Below are positions 22,913-27,580 of a DNA stretch of 27,580 nucleotides, in pieces. How positions within the stretch are numbered: the stretch's first letter is position 1; every line of letters begins with the position of its first letter. The stretch is from JACCUZ01 sp038246575 (GTDB lineage: Bacteria > Actinomycetota > Actinomycetes > JACCUZ01). The DNA is taken from NCBI GenBank assembly GCA_038246575.1, contig JBBRVU010000036.1, positions 1 through 27,580 of the forward strand. The letters are read 5' to 3'. The translations under genes were made by a program, and so were the position numbers. The notes under the pieces are model-generated. The model worked only from the letters and a program-made list of their open reading frames with translations, did no database searches and was not told the DNA's origin.

Positions 22913-23866
22913 GTGACGGCCGTCGACATGCCGCGGTCGCCGGCGTCCGCCGGTGGCGGCCGCGATCCCGGTCCGCGCCGGAGCCCGCGCCAGACGGTCG
23001 CCGCGTACGTCGCGCTGACCAAGCCGAGGATCATCGAGCTGCTGCTCGTCACGACCGTTCCGACCATGCTGCTCGCCGCCGGTGGGATCCCGTCCTGGCG
23101 GCTGGTCGCCGCCACCCTCCTCGGCGGGGCTCTCGCAGCCGGTAGTGCCAACACGCTCAACTGCTACGTCGACCGCGACATCGACCAGGTGATGCACCGC
23201 ACCGAGCGACGACCACTGGCCACCGGGCTGGTCAGCCCGCGCGAGGCGCTGGTGCTGGGAATCGTCCTCGGCGTCCTCGCCGTCGGGTTGCTGACGGTCA
23301 CGACCGGCGTCCTGCCGGCAGTCCTTGCGCTGGTAGCCATCACCTTCTACGTCGCCGTCTACACCATGACGTTGAAGCGGCGGACGCCGCAGAACATCGT
23401 GTGGGGGGGCGCCGCCGGCTGCATGCCGGTGCTCATCGGATGGTCAGCGGTGACCGGCTCCCTGTCCTGGACCCCGCTCGTCCTGTTCGCGATCATCTTC
23501 CTTTGGACCCCACCGCACTACTGGCCGCTGTCGATGCGGTTCCGCGACGACTACGCGGCCGCCGGGGTGCCGATGCTGCCGGTCGTCGCCACACCCCAGG
23601 CGGTGGCGCGTCGCGTCATCATCTACAGCTGGGCCATGGTGGGCGCATCCCTCGTCCTGTGGCCGGTCGCTGGCACCACCCCGGTCTACGGCGTCGCGGC
23701 CCTGATCCTGGGTGGGGCGTTCCTCCGGGAGGCGTACGTCCTTCAGGCCCGGGCGACGGCAGGGGCGCCCGTGGAAGCGGCAGCCATGCGCTTGTTCCAC
23801 GGCTCGATCACCTACCTGACGCTGCTGTTCCTCATGATCGGCATCGACCCGCTGCTGCCCTTCTAG
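22913..23866 (+). CDS. ctaB: Protoheme IX farnesyltransferase (heme O synthase)
   Basis: CtaB is a polytopic UbiA-type prenyltransferase that adds a farnesyl group to heme b, making heme O for cytochrome oxidase. The prenyl-diphosphate motif NCYVDRDIDQVMHRTERRPL spans residues 83-102; the second conserved loop is YTMTLKRRTPQNIVWGG, followed by FLWTPPHYWPLS. Eight or nine membrane segments are visible. I chose GTG 22913 (317 residues), with GAGG upstream; ATG 22928 is an alternative, and the longer frame from 22790 adds a non-family N-terminus. Its TAG shares the palindrome CTAG with the TAG of the convergent histidine kinase gene. Confidence 0.95.
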   Translation: MTAVDMPRSPASAGGGRDPGPRRSPRQTVAAYVALTKPRIIELLLVTTVPTMLLAAGGIPSWRLVAATLLGGALAAGSANTLNCYVDRDIDQVMHRTERRPLATGLVSPREALVLGIVLGVLAVGLLTVTTGVLPAVLALVAITFYVAVYTMTLKRRTPQNIVWGGAAGCMPVLIGWSAVTGSLSWTPLVLFAIIFLWTPPHYWPLSMRFRDDYAAAGVPMLPVVATPQAVARRVIIYSWAMVGASLVLWPVAGTTPVYGVAALILGGAFLREAYVLQARATAGAPVEAAAMRLFHGSITYLTLLFLMIGIDPLLPF

Positions 23867-25098
23867 GCCACGGGCGGCCCGAGGACGAGGCGCACCTCGC
23901 CTCCTCCCGCGGGCAGCGACGTGACGCGGAGCTCACCGCCGGAGGCGGTCGCGGTGCGCCGGGCGATGTCCAGACCCAGCCCGGTCGAGCCCGCCCGGCT
24001 CTCGCCCCGCGCGACGACGCCCTCGTCGGGGAAGCCGGGACCCGCGTCGCTGACGACGACCTCGGCCCCGCCGCCGATCTGCGTAGCCACAGACACCGAG
24101 AAGCCGGCGCCTTCGGGCGTGTGCGCGATCACGTTCCCCAGGAGGGCGTCGAGGGCGGCTTCGAGGTCGGCGCGACTGATGCGGACCCACGCGGCCCGAT
24201 CTGGCAGTGCGAGATCGACCGAGCGACCCTGGTCGTCGGCCAGCGCCTGCCAGAACGCAACCCTCTCCTCGACGACGTCCTTGGCGTCGCAGCGGGCATC
24301 CAGGCCCTCCCGCACCGGCCGGTGTGCCTCGTTGATCAGGTCATCGACCTGCCGGGTCAGCTCGTCAACCGCGTCCGAGAGACCTTCCCGGTCCGGTCCG
24401 GGAGGCAACGACTCCACGCCCAGACGAACGGCGGTGATGGGCGTGCGCAAGCGGTGCGACAGGTCGGCGACCGACTCCCGCTCCGAGGTGAGCAGCTCCC
24501 CGATTCGGGCAGCTAGGAGATTCAGGGCGTGTCCAACGCCGCGGATCTCGGCCGGCCCGGTGGGGGACACCCTGGCGCTGAGATCGCCGGTGGCCAGCCG
24601 GTGCGCCGCTGCGGCCAGATCGGTGATCGGGGACGTGAGAGACCTCGCGAGGCGGTCGGCGACCACGAGCGACAACGTGACGAGAACAAGCCCGAGCACC
24701 GCGAGGATGATCCGGGCGCGCAGTACGCCTTCTCGAAGGCTCGCTCGCGGCACGAACGTGTCGACGATGAACACGCGCCCGTCGACGGCGACCGGTTGGC
24801 GGATCAGTGCCCGGCCGTCGTCGGTGCGAGTCACCTGCGTCCGGCGAGCCGGCCCATCGGTGTCCTCGCGCACCCGCACCTGCAGCCCCGAGCCGGCGAG
24901 CTGCTGGGCTACGTCGTCGATCTCACCCGGCGTCGACCCCGACGCAACCGCCGACACGAGAACCTGGCTGCGCGCCGTCGCTTCGGACACCGCGTCGCTG
25001 GTGGCCGCCCTGCTCACGAGAACGGCCAGCGGAAGCAGGAACGCGAGCAGCACCACGGACGTCGTGGCCGCGACGAGCAGCGCGAGCCGACGCCTCAT
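23863..25098 (-). CDS. Sensor histidine kinase, HAMP type
   Basis: The 411-residue membrane kinase has TM1 at about 5-30, an extracytoplasmic sensor of about 95 residues, TM2 at about 127-148 and a HAMP domain at about 149-205. The DHp H-box is ADLSHRLRTPITAVRL with H215. The HATPase domain has N322 in LLGNVIAHTP, D351 in DAGPGF and GSTGLGL at 370-376. The start at 25098 overlaps the response regulator stop as ATGA; a longer frame to 25188 lies inside the regulator gene and was rejected. The kinase is predicted to phosphorylate the adjacent OmpR-type regulator. The signal is not predictable from sequence; the divergent membrane protein at 25892 is a candidate partner. Confidence 0.92.
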   Translation of the reverse strand: MRRRLALLVAATTSVVLLAFLLPLAVLVSRAATSDAVSEATARSQVLVSAVASGSTPGEIDDVAQQLAGSGLQVRVREDTDGPARRTQVTRTDDGRALIRQPVAVDGRVFIVDTFVPRASLREGVLRARIILAVLGLVLVTLSLVVADRLARSLTSPITDLAAAAHRLATGDLSARVSPTGPAEIRGVGHALNLLAARIGELLTSERESVADLSHRLRTPITAVRLGVESLPPGPDREGLSDAVDELTRQVDDLINEAHRPVREGLDARCDAKDVVEERVAFWQALADDQGRSVDLALPDRAAWVRISRADLEAALDALLGNVIAHTPEGAGFSVSVATQIGGGAEVVVSDAGPGFPDEGVVARGESRAGSTGLGLDIARRTATASGGELRVTSLPAGGGEVRLVLGPPVA

Positions 25099-25775
25099 TC
25101 TGGTTGGACCAGCTTGACCCCGACTCCACGAACCGTGTGCAGCAGCCGCGGCTCGGGCCCGGTCTCCCCCAACTTGCGACGCAGCCAAGACAGGTGGACG
25201 TCCACGGTCTTGTCGGCGCCGCCGTACGGCTGTCGCCAGACCTCGGCGAGCAACGTCCTCTTGGACACCACCTCGCCCGGCCTCGCTGCGAGGTAGGCCA
25301 GCAGGTCGAACTCGCGCGGCCGCAGGTCCAACGGCCGCCCGGCCAGCTCGGCGGTCCGGGCCCGGGGGTCGACCACCAAGTCACCGACCGTCAGCTGGGT
25401 CGGCGGCGCATCCTCGGCCGCGCGACGCAGGACCGCTCGGATCCTGGCGTCCAGAGTGTCGGCGCTGAACGGCTTGACCACGTAGTCGTCGGCCCCCGCG
25501 TCCAGGGCCGCGACGGTCACCGCGTCGTCGTCTCTGGCGGTCGCCACGATGACCGGGACGTTGCTGATCGGCCGCAGCATCCGTAGCACCTGCAACCCGT
25601 CGACGTCGGGCAGGCCGAGATCCAGCACCACCAGGTCGGGTGGATGGTCGAGCACATGCTGCAGGCCGCGCAGTCCGCCGACCTCGGTGCTGACCACGTG
25701 TCCCCGGTCAGTGAGCGCACGCACCAGCGCGACCCGGATCCGCGGATCGTCCTCGACGAGCAGCAGCACGGCCAC
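25095..25775 (-). CDS. OmpR/PhoB-family response regulator
   Basis: The 226-residue regulator has a receiver domain at 1-115, with acidic pocket E8-D9-D10, phosphoacceptor D52 (VVLDLGLPD), T79 and K101 (VVKPF). A winged-helix Trans_reg_C DNA-binding domain follows at about 130-224 (LRPREFDLLAYLA, VSKRTLLAEVW, VDVHLSWLRRKLG, VRGVGVKL). The start is GTG 25775-25773; a second in-frame GTG two codons later is possible. It is the first gene of the two-gene operon with the kinase and is divergent from the 25892 gene. Confidence 0.95.
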   Translation of the reverse strand: MAVLLLVEDDPRIRVALVRALTDRGHVVSTEVGGLRGLQHVLDHPPDLVVLDLGLPDVDGLQVLRMLRPISNVPVIVATARDDDAVTVAALDAGADDYVVKPFSADTLDARIRAVLRRAAEDAPPTQLTVGDLVVDPRARTAELAGRPLDLRPREFDLLAYLAARPGEVVSKRTLLAEVWRQPYGGADKTVDVHLSWLRRKLGETGPEPRLLHTVRGVGVKLVQPE

Positions 25776-25891
25776 GGTCCCAGACGGTAGCGCCCGGACA
25801 CCTCGATGGCAGCGTTCCCGGCCAGGCGTGCGATGTAAGGATGGCGTCGCGTTAGCGGTCCCTTAACTCCAGCACATCCAGACTGCTGGGC
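25776..25891. promoter_or_regulatory. Divergent promoter region between response regulator and 25892 gene
   Basis: This 116-bp gap must contain both promoters. A loose inverted pair GTTA (25851-25854) and TAAC (25864-25867) lies 25-41 bp before the 25892 start. The position would suit control by the adjacent response regulator, but no clear OmpR-type direct repeat is visible. Confidence 0.4.
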
Positions 25892-26560
25892 GTGGACCGG
25901 AGACTCGCGCTGGTGGCTGTCTGGCTGCTGTTCGCCGCTTCCGCGGTGGGCGTGGGGTTCGGGGCGGTGGGCTTGGTGGGTGACCCGTTCGCCGACCAGC
26001 TGGCCGATGCGGCGGCCGTCCCCGTCCTGAGCTCCCCCCGGTCATCGAGCAACGCCGGCCCGAGCCGGCCCGGGCAGTCGTCATCCACCGGTTCCACACC
26101 GGATCCGACCACGACCAAGACCCGGGGGCCGAACGGCACCGGAGCTCCGGTCGTCGGGGACCGAAAGAGCGGCGCGGGCGCAAGCCCATCGGCGACGACC
26201 AGCGGAGGACGCGACACCGCGTCCGCCTCGAGTTCCTCCCGAGCCACCGGCTCGGGGTCCAGTGGATCCAAGGCATCGGTCAGCCGGACGATCGTGACCC
26301 GTGGTGGTCTGGTGTCGGCGACCTGTTCCGGCGACACGGTCAAGATCGGCGCGTCGCCGGCAGTCGGGTGGCAGATCGACGAGATAGAGGGCTCCGGTTC
26401 ACGCGAGGCGAAGGTGCGCTTCGAACGCTCTGACGACGGTGACGGGCGGGTTGAGGTCCGGGCCACGTGTGCCGCCGGCTCGCCGCGGTTCGCCATCGAG
26501 GACGACTCGTCGGACCACGGCGGCGAAGGTAGTGACGGCGAGACCCCCAGCAGCGGCTGA
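25892..26560 (+). CDS. Membrane-anchored protein with low-complexity linker, function unknown
   Basis: The 222-residue protein begins with GTG and has one hydrophobic segment at about 5-29 after MDRR, which serves as signal anchor. A Ser/Thr/Gly/Pro-rich linker covers about residues 45-130. A compact C-terminal domain at about 131-202 follows: TIVTRGGLVSATCSGD, VGWQIDEIEG and VEVRATCAAG, with two cysteines, C145 and C193, that could form a disulfide. The tail is acidic and Ser/Gly-rich. The hydrophilic part should lie outside the membrane. Its position, divergent from a two-component system, suggests that it is a target or an accessory sensor of that system; this is inference. I do not recognise a named family with confidence. 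Confidence 0.72.
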   Translation: MDRRLALVAVWLLFAASAVGVGFGAVGLVGDPFADQLADAAAVPVLSSPRSSSNAGPSRPGQSSSTGSTPDPTTTKTRGPNGTGAPVVGDRKSGAGASPSATTSGGRDTASASSSSRATGSGSSGSKASVSRTIVTRGGLVSATCSGDTVKIGASPAVGWQIDEIEGSGSREAKVRFERSDDGDGRVEVRATCAAGSPRFAIEDDSSDHGGEGSDGETPSSG

Positions 26561-26598
26561 CATCATTCCGGTCAGCGAGGGTCGTTGGTGTCACGGCG

Positions 26599-27564
26599 TC
26601 ATGCGACGACCACCGGCTCCGGCGTGTTCTGCACATGGCGTGTGGGCGGAACCGGGATCGGGGCCACTCGTGGCGCGCGAGTGGCCAGCTCGACCCGAAG
26701 AGCGCCGATCCAGACCAGACAGGCGCCCAGGACGTGCATCGCGACCAGCACGACCGGGAGATCGGTGAGGTACTGCGTGAAGCCCACCAGTCCCTGAGCG
26801 AGCACGATCACGACCAGTTGCACTGCGCGCCGGAGAAGTGCCGGTCGTGCGCCGATGGCAGTCGCGGCGACAACGAGGCCGATCGTCAACCCGATCAGCA
26901 GGAAGACGAGGTCCGCGTGCAGCTGCGTCATGCTCTCGAGGTCGAGCGGCAGCCGGTTCGTCGCGTCCTTGTCGCCCGAGTGCGGCCCTGTCCCGGTGAC
27001 GATCGTCCCGACGACGAGTGTCGCTCCCGCCACGACGACGAGCAGCCGTGCCAGGGCGCGTACGGCACGATGTTCTGGCATGGGATCTGCCGGGTCACCA
27101 ACGGCGGCATCCGCTGTCCGCGCGTGGGCGTCCACGGCGACGGCGATCAAGGCCATCGACACCAGGAAATGAGCCATGACCGTGAGCGGATTGAGTCCGG
27201 TCAGGACCGTGATCGCACCGAGGACAGCCTGCGCGAGAATTCCCAGCAGCAGGCCACCCGCACGAAGGGTGAGGTCTCGGCGCCGGGTGCCGAGAGCCGT
27301 GACGAGCGCCGCCACGACGGCGGCGGTCAGGGCGAAGGTGAGCAGCCGGTTGCCGAACTCGATCGCACCGTGCACACCCATCTCGGGCGTCGCCACCATC
27401 GAGGTGTCGGTGCATTTCGGAACGGTCGGACAACCTAGCCCCGAGGCCGTGAGGCGCACCGCGCCTCCGGTCACGACGATGGCCGTGTTGGCTACCAGAG
27501 CTCCGAGGAAGGCACGGCGGACTGTCACGGACCTGGGGCGCCACGACGACAGTGCTCCGAGCAT
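26599..27564 (-). CDS. ctaA: Heme A synthase (Cox15/CtaA family)
   Basis: CtaA oxidises heme O to heme A at the membrane for aa3-type cytochrome oxidase. The 321-residue protein has about eight membrane segments. TGGAVRLTASGLGCPTVPKC at 32-51 contains the conserved extracellular Cys pair C45 and C51; HGAIEFGNRL carries H65, E69 and the NR pair. Later heme-ligand regions include VMAHFL, LHADLVFLL and QYLTDLPVVLVAMHVLGA. The start is ATG 27564, 16 bp from the window edge, and the gene is complete. It ends 38 bp from the convergent 25892 gene. It acts after ctaB, which lies at 22913-23866 on the other strand. Confidence 0.95.
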   Translation of the reverse strand: MLGALSSWRPRSVTVRRAFLGALVANTAIVVTGGAVRLTASGLGCPTVPKCTDTSMVATPEMGVHGAIEFGNRLLTFALTAAVVAALVTALGTRRRDLTLRAGGLLLGILAQAVLGAITVLTGLNPLTVMAHFLVSMALIAVAVDAHARTADAAVGDPADPMPEHRAVRALARLLVVVAGATLVVGTIVTGTGPHSGDKDATNRLPLDLESMTQLHADLVFLLIGLTIGLVVAATAIGARPALLRRAVQLVVIVLAQGLVGFTQYLTDLPVVLVAMHVLGACLVWIGALRVELATRAPRVAPIPVPPTRHVQNTPEPVVVA

Positions 27565-27580
27565 GAGCCCAGGCTACGTC

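Overview
This window is high-GC actinobacterial chromosome. The evidence is the pervasive G/C at third codon positions, the OpcA-dependent G6PDH operon (tkt-tal-pgi-zwf-opcA-pgl) lying divergent to ctaB, a SARP-type regulator, an actinobacterial-type secreted beta-propeller protein, and frequent ATGA-coupled genes with GTG starts. The gene order would suit Nocardioidaceae or another Propionibacteriales-like lineage, but the genus is not provable from the sequence alone. No rRNA, tRNA, CRISPR or recognisable transposase gene was seen.

Layout. 1-1620 (-): the 5' part of an exported animal-type heme peroxidase that runs off the left edge. 1869-2906 (+): a SARP/BTAD regulator, divergent from the peroxidase; the 248-bp gap between them holds an 11-bp-period direct repeat and three inverted repeats. 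2926-4455 (-): a PPK2-family polyphosphate kinase and trmB, abutting with no spacer. 4596-10941 (+): a four-gene apparent operon of amidase/nitrilase, GAF-GGDEF diguanylate cyclase and hydantoinase/oxoprolinase-type HyuA and HyuB. 11059-11736 (+): an exported protein with decapeptide repeats. A strong 12-bp-stem hairpin then separates it from 11789-13801 (-), a secreted beta-propeller protein. 13802-14273 has no convincing gene and is dominated by a composite inverted-repeat element: four copies of a 23-bp unit, two per arm at an exact 61-bp spacing, around a 192-bp core that encodes a piece resembling the start of a class III nucleotide cyclase domain. 14274-22718 (-): the pentose phosphate operon, whose OpcA carries an unusual histone-like Lys/Ala tail. 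22913-23866 (+): ctaB (heme O synthase). 23863-25775 (-): an OmpR-type two-component system, divergent from a small membrane-anchored protein at 25892-26560 (+). 26599-27564 (-): ctaA (heme A synthase).

How the genes fit together. Transketolase, transaldolase, Pgi, Zwf/OpcA and Pgl form a complete oxidative entry plus carbon-shuffling set (6-phosphogluconate dehydrogenase is not here), so this operon supplies NADPH and pentoses. CtaB and CtaA make heme O and then heme A for the aa3-type terminal oxidase. The amidase-HyuA-HyuB set could open a cyclic amide with ATP and then hydrolyse the linear product; the cyclase encoded between them is unexpected. The most unusual material is non-coding or accessory: the inverted-repeat element at 13876-14261, the stacked palindromes upstream of the SARP gene, and the OpcA tail.
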